Of a DNA stretch of 58,659 nt, positions 1 to 7,833 are shown in pieces. Source of the stretch: Geomicrobium sediminis (GTDB lineage: Bacteria > Bacillota > Bacilli > Bacillales > Marinococcaceae). Below the pieces are notes generated by a model. It saw only the letters and a program-made list of their open reading frames with translations, was not told the origin of the DNA and did not search any database. Each line of letters begins with the position of its first letter. Position 1 is the stretch's first letter. The position numbers and the translations under genes were made by a program. The stretch covers positions 1 through 58,659 of the forward strand of contig NZ_JAFBEC010000017.1 in the NCBI RefSeq assembly GCF_016908595.1. Direction: 5' to 3'.

Positions 1-58
1 TCCGTTCTTTTCTCTATTATAACAAAGCGTGGTTATGATTCGGCGTCTATAAATAAGA

Positions 59-92
59 AAAAGCTGTTGAGAAATGACTTTCTCAACAGCCT
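59..92 (-). terminator. rho-independent terminator
   Basis: A 10-bp stem (63-72 with 81-90) is followed on the minus strand by a T-run, so it probably ends the minus-strand transcript of the small gene at 128-379. A second 10-bp hairpin (94-103 with 111-120) lies between it and that gene, giving two tandem hairpins. Confidence 0.75.
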
Positions 93-127
93 GAACGGAA
101 GAGTATTCGACTCTTCCGTTTTAGTTA

Positions 128-379
128 TTAGCTTGTCTTTTTGCGAGCCGCTTGTCGGTCAAATGAGATTTGAAAATCAGGGGAACTACTGTGGCCCTGG
201 AACTTGCGTCGTGCAGCTTTTAGCTCTGCTTCTAAAGCATTGAAAATACGGTCGAGATGTTCCTCGGAGTAATCATAATTATTCCGGTTTGATAAATTTC
301 CGATTAAACGGATTTTCTTTACAGTCTCTTCAGTACGTCTTTTCGCAATGCGTTCGAATTTGGAGAGTTTGTCTTCCAT
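128..379 (-). CDS. small hypothetical protein, 83 aa
   Basis: Soluble 83-residue protein with no membrane segment or signal peptide. It is strongly charged, with Lys/Arg-rich stretches at both ends and a predicted helix around residues 39-60 (HLDRIFNALEAELKAARRKF). A Shine-Dalgarno-like AAAGGGG precedes the ATG. It is a single-gene unit bounded by tandem hairpins downstream. I do not recognise the family; the basic helical character would fit a nucleic-acid or protein-binding role, but nothing in the sequence proves that. Confidence 0.6.
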   Translation of the reverse strand: MEDKLSKFERIAKRRTEETVKKIRLIGNLSNRNNYDYSEEHLDRIFNALEAELKAARRKFQGHSSSPDFQISFDRQAARKKTS

Positions 380-508
380 GGGCTTGTACCCCTTTCAATA
401 TCGTTTCCTTAATTCTAAATAATTCACAGGTAGAAATAAATTATAATTTGTAACTAATAATATGAATTTTTAATGTTTTTTTGTCGAATTCATGTAGATT
501 TTACCGAT

Positions 509-1141
509 TTAGCTAGTAATTGAAAGTAATTGGGTAAAAAGATCTAATGAAAAATAAAATAAAACGAGTGCACAACCGAACATAACAATTCGCATCACAT
601 GTTCGTTAATGAGGTTCCTCGAAAAGTGAACGGTGAAGGCAATGTTTAAATTCCAAAAGATCACACCCGTAATAATCAATGCACTATAAAGAATTGCCTG
701 AGCCAGTGTCGTATCATTCATAAGCATCGTTAATGTCGAACCGAAAATACCGAACCAAAAAACAAAATTTAACGGATTAAAAATGGCGATTGCAAAACCA
801 GTCCAATACGAAGAACCGGCAGTTGTGCGTGTTTGTAATTGCTTAAGTACATTCCCTCTAAATACGGCGAGCAACGTGGTAATCGATAAGTAAACGAGTA
901 GCGATCCACCAATAATAATAATCATCATTTGTACGAACTTCTGTTCAATAAAATGGGACAGGCCAAAAAAAATAACAACGAGGAAAATTAAATCAGCGGT
1001 CATTGCGCCTAAGCCTACGAGCCATGAAGGTAAAAACCCACCACTAATGCCACGCTTAATCATTTCAATGTTAACCGGACCAACAGGTGCAGCTAAACTT
1101 ACACCGAGTATCAACATTTTAAACACAATTAATACTTCCAT
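509..1141 (-). CDS. LysE/RhtB-family amino-acid exporter
   Basis: Integral membrane protein of 210 aa with about six hydrophobic segments, the usual size of LysE/RhtB/CadD-type exporters. The N-terminal segment carries the family hallmark around residues 13-36 (SLAAPVGPVNIEMIKRG, followed by a Gly-rich turn). Members export amino acids or related small solutes across the cytoplasmic membrane; the substrate cannot be read from sequence. It stands alone, divergent from the YqcI/YcgG gene at 1.2 kb. Confidence 0.85.
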   Translation of the reverse strand: MEVLIVFKMLILGVSLAAPVGPVNIEMIKRGISGGFLPSWLVGLGAMTADLIFLVVIFFGLSHFIEQKFVQMMIIIIGGSLLVYLSITTLLAVFRGNVLKQLQTRTTAGSSYWTGFAIAIFNPLNFVFWFGIFGSTLTMLMNDTTLAQAILYSALIITGVIFWNLNIAFTVHFSRNLINEHVMRIVMFGCALVLFYFSLDLFTQLLSITS

Positions 1142-1192
1142 CGTTTGTCCACCTCATTGCACTATATGTTTTGAGAACTTGTCTATACATAA

Positions 1193-2290
1193 ATGATTAG
1201 AATCATCGTACATATATATCATTGTCTACACGTGAGAGGAGGACTTGGCATTCGTCTTGAATTACTCGAAGATGTTGAGCGCTATTATGAGAACGTTTTT
1301 AAAGATCAAGATGATTGGGCAAAAGATCAATTTCGGAGATTTTGCCATGATTTATTAAGTGAAGCCGATCCGTTTCCTTGTGTGCTCGGAGTGCAAGGTT
1401 TAAAAATGGGTGAGCTTGAATTTACATTTGTGCCAAAATCAGATCAAAATTATGAGAAATTAGCGGGTGAGCTCTCGAACTATGCGAGGACGAGTCGCAC
1501 GTACGGTCGGAATACATCGTTTGTTGCTTTTTTTGAGCCGGATGTAGGCATGGATTCTTTGGAGCAGTATGAAAAGCGTTTTTGGAACGTATTAAATCAG
1601 CTTCATGACTTTGACAATCAACCTTGGCCAAATGATATACCGAAGCATCCAGATGATGCCTTATGGGAATTTTCGTTCATGGGTGAACCGATGTTTGTTG
1701 TATGCAATACACCGGCTCATCAAAAACGGAAAAGTCGGCATGCGAATACGTTTATGATTACGTTTCAACCACGCTGGGTGTTTGAAGACATTAACGGCAG
1801 TACAAAAAGGGGGCGGCATATTCAAGACATCGTAAGAAGTCATTTATATTCGTATGATGACGTATTACCCCACCCGTCATTAAAATGGTACGGCGAAAAA
1901 GGATCACACGAGTGGAAGCAATATTTTTTGTACGATCATAACGAGCCGTTGGAAATGAAGTGCCCGTTTCACATGAAAGGAGATAATATGGAAACAAAAA
2001 TTCAACAGAACTTCGGTGGAAAGATGCTTCAAGTAATAGAAGAATTGTTACCTAAAGGGAAAACTGGAAGTGTTGAAGTACAGCGCGATTTACCATACAA
2101 AGCTCATAAACCGCATACCCATCCGAACGATGAAGTGTTGCACATTGTTGCAGGTTCGTTGACGTTCACCGTTGATAATGTTAAGTATGAATGCGGTGAA
2201 GGAGATCGAATTTCTTTACAAAAAAACTCACTGCATAGTTCAGTTGCAGGCCCAGAAGGTTGTACGTACATTATCTCTGTATTAGATTAA
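1193..2290 (+). CDS. YqcI/YcgG-family protein fused to a C-terminal cupin
   Basis: The first ~260 residues match the YqcI/YcgG family, including DALWEFSFMGEPMFVVCNTP, the RHANTFMITFQPRWVF block and a C-terminal CPFH. The last ~100 residues are a small cupin (HTHPNDEVLHIV, then GDRISLQKNSLHSSV), a metal-binding beta-barrel. YqcI-type proteins normally stop shortly after the CPF motif; here the frame runs on into the cupin. A strong AAAGGAG and ATG lie inside the gene at 1976-1990, so a free 100-aa cupin may also be made. The start is uncertain: the ATG at 1193 has no Shine-Dalgarno, whereas AGAGGAGG at 1235-1242 would serve an ATT at 1250; an in-frame GTG lies at 1232. The biochemical role of YqcI/YcgG proteins is not known to me. 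Confidence 0.8.
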   Translation: MIRIIVHIYHCLHVRGGLGIRLELLEDVERYYENVFKDQDDWAKDQFRRFCHDLLSEADPFPCVLGVQGLKMGELEFTFVPKSDQNYEKLAGELSNYARTSRTYGRNTSFVAFFEPDVGMDSLEQYEKRFWNVLNQLHDFDNQPWPNDIPKHPDDALWEFSFMGEPMFVVCNTPAHQKRKSRHANTFMITFQPRWVFEDINGSTKRGRHIQDIVRSHLYSYDDVLPHPSLKWYGEKGSHEWKQYFLYDHNEPLEMKCPFHMKGDNMETKIQQNFGGKMLQVIEELLPKGKTGSVEVQRDLPYKAHKPHTHPNDEVLHIVAGSLTFTVDNVKYECGEGDRISLQKNSLHSSVAGPEGCTYIISVLD

Positions 2291-2353
2291 CAAATCTTTT
2301 CAGCATGAATGTTCGTCTTCTTATTCATACTACGGATGGGAGGAGAGGATTCT

Positions 2354-2980
2354 ATGCAACAACAACCATTCAATCAAAATCACACTCAAGCTGGAAGCGT
2401 CAATATGAACCATGGTGGTCATGAGCTGTTTGATGCCCACGAAATGTTGGCAACAACTGTGAATGTGCTAGACCAGTATATGATTTTCAGGCCGTATGTG
2501 AAAGACCAGCAACTATTGTCGATTTTAGACCATCAATACGGGTATATTACGACCCAATACAATCGCATGGTAGAAGCATTTTCTACTGGTCAAAAGCCAA
2601 CAACATCAATTGGGCCTTATGAAATGGATGCCTCAACGGATGTAACGTATGGCATTACACCGAGCCAGCCGAAAAAACCGAACGCAAACTTATCTGAAGT
2701 AAAAGAGACGGGAATCTCTGCTCACATGCTAGGTTTAATTAAATCGACGTCTTCGTTGTTTGCAATGGCAGCACCGGAAGTGACTCACCCTGTATTTCGA
2801 CGCGTAATTGCTGACAGCATTCCTGATTGGATTGAAATGGCGTATGAAATCTTCTTGTACCAAAATAAACACGGCTATTATCAAGTACCAAAGCTACAGC
2901 AAGCGGATATGACAGCAATGTTGAATAGCTTTACGACGAGCTCGACAAATATTAAAACGAGCACCACGCATCTGCATTAA
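2354..2980 (+). CDS. CotF-like spore coat protein
   Basis: A 208-aa protein of the CotF coat family. It has a Gln/Asn/His-rich N-terminus, a helical segment around DAHEMLATTVNVLDQYMI that resembles the ferritin-like helices of CotF proteins, and a second helical half ending near residue 195. An in-frame ATG at 2309 lacks a ribosome site; GGAGGAGAGG directly upstream of 2354 decides the start. Such proteins are incorporated in the spore coat and are expressed in the mother cell. The stop codon is the first part of the palindrome at 2977-3011. Assignment rests on family resemblance, not on catalytic motifs. Confidence 0.75.
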   Translation: MQQQPFNQNHTQAGSVNMNHGGHELFDAHEMLATTVNVLDQYMIFRPYVKDQQLLSILDHQYGYITTQYNRMVEAFSTGQKPTTSIGPYEMDASTDVTYGITPSQPKKPNANLSEVKETGISAHMLGLIKSTSSLFAMAAPEVTHPVFRRVIADSIPDWIEMAYEIFLYQNKHGYYQVPKLQQADMTAMLNSFTTSSTNIKTSTTHLH

Positions 2981-3011
2981 CGCACTGGGGGACAGTCCCC
3001 CAATGCGTTAA
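2977..3011. repeat. palindromic GGGGGACAGTCCCCC repeat element
   Basis: A 16-bp near-perfect inverted repeat with one mismatch and a 3-nt loop. Its core GGGGGAcagTCCCCC is a palindrome I know as a dispersed intergenic element in Bacillaceae. Here the outer arms (TTAACGCA / TGCGTTAA) include the stop codon of the coat gene. No T-run follows it, so it is not a classical terminator. Confidence 0.7.
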
Positions 3012-3034
3012 TTAGATAAAGCACTTGTGCGAAA

Positions 3035-3072
3035 GCAAACGCCTGTTGACCATCGTGTCAACAGGCGTTTGC
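3035..3072. terminator. bidirectional hairpin between convergent genes
   Basis: A perfect 16-bp stem (3035-3050 with 3057-3072) with a 6-nt loop sits between the convergent CotF-like and ArsA-like genes. T-runs are weak on both sides. Confidence 0.7.
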
Positions 3073-3090
3073 TATACGTTTTGTTCTTTC

Positions 3091-4017
3091 TTAAATGGTT
3101 AAGTAAGGATGCAATGCTCTGAGTTCTTCAACTGAAGCAATATCGCGTTCTTGCAATGGTACGAACACTTTGGATTGGTTCGTGAAACGTTGTTGAATTT
3201 CTTCTTTGTAACCCTCTTCCAATTGCTTACGTTGCTTGAAAAATGCAGAATTGTTCGCTTCATCAGGTAAGCACTTATTTACGATTAAACCGCTTACGTC
3301 CATTTGATGCTTTTTTAACTGTTCGATCGCACGGTCTGTTTCTTCAATCGGTAGCTTCTCTGGGGTTAGCACATAAAGAAATCGAGTCTTTTCGTTATCA
3401 AGTAACCACGTTCTGGCTAATGAGAACTTTCGTTTACGTTCCATTAACGTTTGATAAATCGGGTCTTCGACAGGTTCACCGTCATTGAGCAACGAACTGT
3501 AGTTGTCTGTGACAACCTTTCTACGCTTCAACATCCCATTAATCCACGCTTCCATAAGTTCAGGCAAAGTAAGCAGACGGATGGTATGACCTGTCGGAGC
3601 TGTATCAAAGATAATCGAATCGTACGTAGACGTATGTTCCAAAATAATTGAAACGAGTCTGTCAAACAGGGCACTTTCATCTGCGCCGGGAGAAGAAGCC
3701 GCTAAGTCGATTTGTCGATGAACTTCAGGTAAGCGATGTGCATGGACAAGCCCTTTAATATTCTCTTTAACACCCTTAATGTAGCGCTTCGATTCTTCTT
3801 GAGCGTTGATTTCAAGACCATCTAACTGTTTCGTAAGTGAAGTGACCTTATGACCGATGCGCTTTTGAAAAAGATCTTGAAGGTTGTGCGCAGGGTCTGT
3901 GGAAACGAGTAAAACACGCTTGCCTAGGTCCGCTTGCTGTAAAGCAAAGGCGGAGGAAGACGTCGATTTACCGACGCCTCCTTTCCCACCGAAAAAAACA
4001 ATCTTGTGTGTAGTCAT
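3091..4017 (-). CDS. ArsA/Get3-type P-loop ATPase
   Basis: A 308-aa ATPase of the ArsA/GET3 class. The deviant Walker A GGKGGVGKSTSS occupies residues 10-21, STDPAHNLQD follows at about residue 40, and DTAPTGHTIRLL forms the switch region. Start chosen at 4017, where AGAGGTGA precedes the ATG; an ATG 30 nt upstream overlaps the preceding gene. ArsA pumps arsenite with ArsB; Get3 homologues chaperone tail-anchored proteins; many bacterial members have unknown clients. No arsenic genes are near. It is the last gene of a three-gene operon after cstA and the CC-tailed protein, so a role in handling or activating the CstA/CC pair is more likely than arsenic resistance. That is inference. Confidence 0.9.
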   Translation of the reverse strand: MTTHKIVFFGGKGGVGKSTSSSAFALQQADLGKRVLLVSTDPAHNLQDLFQKRIGHKVTSLTKQLDGLEINAQEESKRYIKGVKENIKGLVHAHRLPEVHRQIDLAASSPGADESALFDRLVSIILEHTSTYDSIIFDTAPTGHTIRLLTLPELMEAWINGMLKRRKVVTDNYSSLLNDGEPVEDPIYQTLMERKRKFSLARTWLLDNEKTRFLYVLTPEKLPIEETDRAIEQLKKHQMDVSGLIVNKCLPDEANNSAFFKQRKQLEEGYKEEIQQRFTNQSKVFVPLQERDIASVEELRALHPYLTI

Positions 4018-4040
4018 CGCTTGTTCACCTCTTGTAGCGA

Positions 4041-4304
4041 TTAGCAACAGCGGATTTGGTCAAGGGGGGACTTCTCCATGCCCATGCGCAAATGCCAATC
4101 GTGGAATTGCTCAATGATATGAGGGTACATTTCTAGTGTGTAATAAGATACCGGATTCGGTAGGCCAAGCATTTCCGAGAAGCATAGTAAATGAAATAAA
4201 TCATCTTCATCGCGCAGCTCGCGCTTTACATCTGCTTTATGAGGAAGACTTAAGACTTCATCGTACCACACTAATGCTTGAGCAATTTTTTTTGAGAAAT
4301 TCAT
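4041..4304 (-). CDS. small CC-tailed protein, cory-CC-star / YbdD-like, CstA partner
   Basis: An 87-aa soluble protein ending exactly in RCC and the stop codon. The C-terminal region YPHIIEQFHDWHLRMGMEKS resembles the motif of YbdD/YjiX and 'cory-CC-star' small proteins, which as I recall sit beside CstA-type transporters and often finish with a Cys-Cys pair. It starts 10 nt after cstA on the same strand with a good AGGAG, and is followed by the ArsA-type ATPase. The terminal CC could bind a metal or form a redox or lipid link; the sequence does not say which. Family name given with moderate certainty; context is firm. Confidence 0.8.
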   Translation of the reverse strand: MNFSKKIAQALVWYDEVLSLPHKADVKRELRDEDDLFHLLCFSEMLGLPNPVSYYTLEMYPHIIEQFHDWHLRMGMEKSPLDQIRCC

Positions 4305-4313
4305 GGGATTCTC

Positions 4314-6044
4314 CTATACGTCTAAATCTTGGTTTGTGTCGTTTTTCTTCTTAAATATAAAGATCGCTTCTAAACAAATCCAAGAGGCGAATACAAAGAC
4401 AATTGAACCGATTCCAAACAATAGCCATTCTCCTGATGGGAGCCATTCGGTCGTAAGTTGAATGAACATTGCCGATAGTGTCATCGTAAGAAGGAAGATC
4501 ATCGGTATGAGTGTGATGAAATAATTTCTTCCGAGTTTTCTGAGCCAAATCGTGATGAGGAGGAGAGTAATACCTGCTAGCAATTGGTTTTGAGTGCCGA
4601 ACAGTGGCCATAGTAAGTAACCACCTGAACCAAATCCACGATCATCTCCTGGCATCATAACGAGAGCCATGCTCGATGCAACAGCAATGGAAGTAGCAAC
4701 GTGCTTTTTCGTTAATGTAGGCACTTTATATTCAGTCGCAAGTTCAGCGATAATATAGCGCATTAATCGCACTGACGTATCAAGCGTTGTTGCCGCAAAG
4801 CTGATTACGATAACGGCAACGATCGTTTCTGCAACATGAGCGGGGATCATTAAGCCGGTTGCAAGTTGCCCAGCACCTGCAATGAAATTATTAAGCCCTG
4901 TTTCATTTGCAACGTTAAAGCTAGTGTATGCTTGATTAAACGCATCGGCAGAAGCAAACAGCGTCGTAACAGCAATGATGGAGAGCAATGCAAGTACGCC
5001 TTCACCAACTGCTCCTAAGTAACCGACCATGCGAGAATCCGGTTCGCGACGAATTTGTTTGGATGAAGTTCCCGATGCAACAAGGGCATGAAAACCAGAA
5101 ATTGCACCACAGGCGACAGTGATGAATAACAATGGAAACCAAGAAACATCATCAACAGATCGAGTAGCTGGTGCAGTGACTGTAGGGTTTGTTACGAAAA
5201 TGGCAAGGTAAAGCAAACCTAGGCCGACGACAAATTGTTGGGCATTGATGTAGTCTCTTGGCTGTAGTAATCGCCAAACTGGTAAAGTAGATGCAAAATA
5301 CACATAAATGAATGAGACGACGATCCAAATTAAGAAAGCCATCGGAACAGCGCCCATTCCAAGAACAGTGCCTTCTTCGCCTCCGAAGTAACTGACTAAA
5401 TCAATTTGTAATATAGGAAATTGAGCAGCGAGTACGGCTGTACCATACATAATGGCTAGAGCAATAATAGATGGGATCAGCATGCTTTTTTGACGCTTGT
5501 GGATCGCAACACCAATCCAAAGGGCGATCGGTATTTGAATGAATATTGAGATAACACTTGCCGGGAAGCTAATAAAAAGGTTTGCAACAACCCATGCAAA
5601 TACGGCATTTACCATAACAACGAGGAGCAAAATAATGAACAAAAATAATAGCTTCCCACGACGACCAATGAGTTTGTTGGCAATTGTTCCGACGGATTGA
5701 CCTTTGTTCCGAACCGATAATGCAAGAGCACCAAAATCATGAACACCTGCGGCGAATACAGTTCCAAGGACAACCCATATAAACGCAGGTAACCAACCCC
5801 AATAGACGGCGATAGCTGGTCCTAAAATAGGTGCTGCCCCAGCAACAGAGGTAAAATGATGCGCCCAAACGACGGATCTCTTCGTTGGAACAAAGTCGAC
5901 CCCATCATTGTATTGTTCTGCAGGGGTTTGGAAATTTGGGTCTAATCTGAATACTTTCTCGGCAATGTATTTAGAATAATAGCGATAACCGAGAGCAAAT
6001 ACGATCATTCCAATTAAAGCTAAACCAATACCAGGCATGATCAA
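4314..6044 (-). CDS. cstA: CstA-family carbon-starvation transporter (pyruvate/peptide)
   Basis: A 576-aa polytopic membrane protein with the CstA hallmarks: an N-terminal segment reading YNDGVDFVPTKRSVVWAHHF, then SVAGAAPILGPAIAVYWGWL, and in the middle GFHALVASGTSSKQI. About 16 hydrophobic segments are visible. CstA relatives take up pyruvate or peptides in carbon-starved cells. It is the first gene of an operon with the CC-tailed protein and the ArsA-type ATPase, spaced by 9 nt and 23 nt. The usual length is 560-700 aa, so it is full length. The substrate cannot be decided from sequence. Confidence 0.92.
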   Translation of the reverse strand: MIMPGIGLALIGMIVFALGYRYYSKYIAEKVFRLDPNFQTPAEQYNDGVDFVPTKRSVVWAHHFTSVAGAAPILGPAIAVYWGWLPAFIWVVLGTVFAAGVHDFGALALSVRNKGQSVGTIANKLIGRRGKLLFLFIILLLVVMVNAVFAWVVANLFISFPASVISIFIQIPIALWIGVAIHKRQKSMLIPSIIALAIMYGTAVLAAQFPILQIDLVSYFGGEEGTVLGMGAVPMAFLIWIVVSFIYVYFASTLPVWRLLQPRDYINAQQFVVGLGLLYLAIFVTNPTVTAPATRSVDDVSWFPLLFITVACGAISGFHALVASGTSSKQIRREPDSRMVGYLGAVGEGVLALLSIIAVTTLFASADAFNQAYTSFNVANETGLNNFIAGAGQLATGLMIPAHVAETIVAVIVISFAATTLDTSVRLMRYIIAELATEYKVPTLTKKHVATSIAVASSMALVMMPGDDRGFGSGGYLLWPLFGTQNQLLAGITLLLITIWLRKLGRNYFITLIPMIFLLTMTLSAMFIQLTTEWLPSGEWLLFGIGSIVFVFASWICLEAIFIFKKKNDTNQDLDV

Positions 6045-6251
6045 ACACTCCTTTCAAACGTGTTACGCTTAAGTATAAAGCCTTGGTCAACAATTTTGTA
6101 GGATTTATTTACAAAGTATTTAAAAGAACCGCAGCTAAATGGTGTAATATTTAAAAAATTTGGTTGCATCAACGATTTTTTCGTGGTAATTTAGAAGGGA
6201 AAAAGTGAAGATGATTCACTTGAGATTTAAATGTAAGGAGGCCTTTATACG

Positions 6252-6449
6252 ATGAAAGGCACAGTAAAGTGGTTTAACGCAGAAAAGGGTTTTGGTTTTA
6301 TTGAAAGAGAAGACGGGGACGACGTGTTTGTACATTTCTCTGCTATTCAAGTGGAAGGGTTTAAGACTCTCGAAGATGGTGAAACAGTAGAATTCGAAAT
6401 CGTCGAAGGCGACAGAGGCCCGCAAGCGGCTAACGTTGTGCGTCCATAG
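6252..6449 (+). CDS. cold-shock protein, CspA family
   Basis: A 65-aa OB-fold nucleic-acid chaperone that binds single-stranded RNA and DNA. RNP1 (KGFGFIE, residues 13-19) and RNP2 (VFVHF, 26-30) are intact, with the typical start [21 protein letters not shown] lies 8-9 nt before the ATG, and a stem-loop terminator follows at 6466. The gene is monocistronic with a ~200-nt upstream region shared with divergent cstA, long enough for a structured cold-responsive leader, though I could not identify one. Confidence 0.97.
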   Translation: MKGTVKWFNAEKGFGFIEREDGDDVFVHFSAIQVEGFKTLEDGETVEFEIVEGDRGPQAANVVRP

Positions 6450-6465
6450 AAATTAATGAAGTTGG

Positions 6466-6497
6466 AAGCGGTTGCATCGTTGCACCGCTTTTTTCTT
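6466..6497 (+). terminator. terminator of the csp gene
   Basis: A GC-rich stem (AAGCGGTTGCA with TGCACCGCTT, one bulged base) with a 4-nt loop, followed by six T residues. Confidence 0.85.
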
Positions 6498-6557
6498 TTT
6501 GATGGATCTAATAGGATAGGGGGGAGCTGTCAAACATAGAGTTTGGCGGTGATTGCG

Positions 6558-7112
6558 ATGTTTAGCATAAAAGTTAATGAACACATACAGATTCATCTTA
6601 TAGAAATGAACCATATTGAAGCGATGTATGAAGCTGTACATAACTCAAGAGCACATTTAAGGCGTTGGCTTCCTTGGGTTGATCAGGTAAAATCAATATA
6701 TGACTATCAACCAATTATAGGTTCTTGGCTCCAACAATTTGCAGAAGGTAGAGGATTTCAAGCGGGAATTCGTTATGATGGTGAATTTGTCGGGATGATT
6801 GGCCTTCATGATATTGACTGGGCAAGTCGCAAAACGACGATGGGATACTGGTTATCGCAACAGGCTGTCGGCAAAGGAATTATGACGAAAGCTGTGGATG
6901 CTTGTCTTCATGTTCTTTTCGAAGAATATCAACTAAACCGTGTGCAAATTAATTGCGGTGTTGAAAATTTTGAAAGTCAAGGCATTCCTAAGCGCCTAGG
7001 GTTTGAATTGGAAGGGGTCGTTAAAGACGGAGAGTGGCTTTATGATCACTATCATGATTTATATCAATTCAGTCTTCTACGATCAACTTGGTTGGAGCGA
7101 CAACAGGGATAG
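6558..7112 (+). CDS. GNAT acetyltransferase, YdaF/RimJ-RimL type
   Basis: A 184-aa N-acetyltransferase closely resembling B. subtilis YdaF, which also starts MF-KVNEHI. Acetyl-CoA-binding motif A is represented by GYWLSQQAVGKGIMTKAVDA (about residues 95-114), followed by the motif-B region with an in-family variant, QGIPKRLGFELEG. Start chosen at 6558 because GGCGGTGA lies upstream and the N-terminus aligns with YdaF. Relatives acetylate alpha-amino groups of ribosomal proteins or small molecules; the substrate here is unknown. The next gene starts 24 nt downstream, so they probably share a transcript. Confidence 0.88.
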   Translation: MFSIKVNEHIQIHLIEMNHIEAMYEAVHNSRAHLRRWLPWVDQVKSIYDYQPIIGSWLQQFAEGRGFQAGIRYDGEFVGMIGLHDIDWASRKTTMGYWLSQQAVGKGIMTKAVDACLHVLFEEYQLNRVQINCGVENFESQGIPKRLGFELEGVVKDGEWLYDHYHDLYQFSLLRSTWLERQQG

Positions 7113-7135
7113 AGGAAAGGGAAGAACGTTGTACG

Positions 7136-7597
7136 ATGGAAACAAACGATTATTTAGCATTTAAGAAATACGATCACCTGATCGTCAGTATTTTATTTAC
7201 GATCGCTTATTTTTTGTACATTTTTGCAATGGCTTCATTTTCATTTCCTACGGTACTAATGATCATTGCGGTTATTTTTATCGCTTGGGCGATTTTTGAA
7301 CGTCAAAACACAAGAGCACTATTAGCACAAATCATTCCGAAATATAAAGAAGTCATGAATTTTGAGCAGACGATTGCTCCAGAAGAACATCACAACTATC
7401 GTATTAGTTTGCGAATTAGCTTACTGATTGTTGGGACGGCTTTATTTGTTGTATCGATCCTACAATCATTTGGAACGATTGAAGTGGATGAGACGATGCT
7501 TACATTACCCGTCATTTATCCAATTGCACTCGTTGTCGTAAATGTGAACGTGCATTCGAGGTACAAACGGATGTTAGCTGAACGCAAACTGTCATAA
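7136..7597 (+). CDS. hypothetical four-TM membrane protein
   Basis: A 153-aa protein with four hydrophobic segments: residues ~17-35, ~36-52, ~95-115 and ~123-140. A ~35-residue charged loop separates the second and third. Start chosen at 7136 after GAGGAAAGGGAAG. The C-terminus HSRYKRMLAERKLS is basic, consistent with a cytoplasmic end. It is probably cotranscribed with the YdaF-like acetyltransferase and ends at a strong terminator. I do not recognise the family. Confidence 0.75.
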   Translation: METNDYLAFKKYDHLIVSILFTIAYFLYIFAMASFSFPTVLMIIAVIFIAWAIFERQNTRALLAQIIPKYKEVMNFEQTIAPEEHHNYRISLRISLLIVGTALFVVSILQSFGTIEVDETMLTLPVIYPIALVVVNVNVHSRYKRMLAERKLS

Positions 7598-7609
7598 AAA
7601 TTGACATCT

Positions 7610-7678
7610 AGCCGTATGAGCGAGGAATAGTGATGATTATCTAGCTTTAGTTATCTCACTCGCTCGTACGGCTTTTTA
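7610..7678 (+). terminator. terminator after the YdaF-like/membrane gene pair
   Basis: A 15-bp stem with one G-U pair (7610-7624 with 7659-7673) is followed by five T residues. The loop of 34 nt is long, but the stem ends directly at the T-run. Confidence 0.75.
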
Positions 7679-7723
7679 GCGTAATTATCGCAATTAGCAG
7701 GTAATATATACGAATCAGTAAGT

Positions 7724-7751
7724 TTGAACCATTTTTAATATATGATAAGAT
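7724..7751 (+). promoter_or_regulatory. putative SigA promoter of ehuBCDA
   Basis: TTGAAC (7724-7729) and TAAGAT (7746-7751) are separated by 16 nt, about 80 nt before ehuB. The match is moderate, and the surrounding AT-richness allows other placements. Confidence 0.4.
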
Positions 7752-7833
7752 AAGAAAAAGCTACGAGTCATACTTATTTCTAGGACAACGTAGTATCAGG
7801 TAAATAATAAGAATTTTAAGGGGAGAGTAACGA

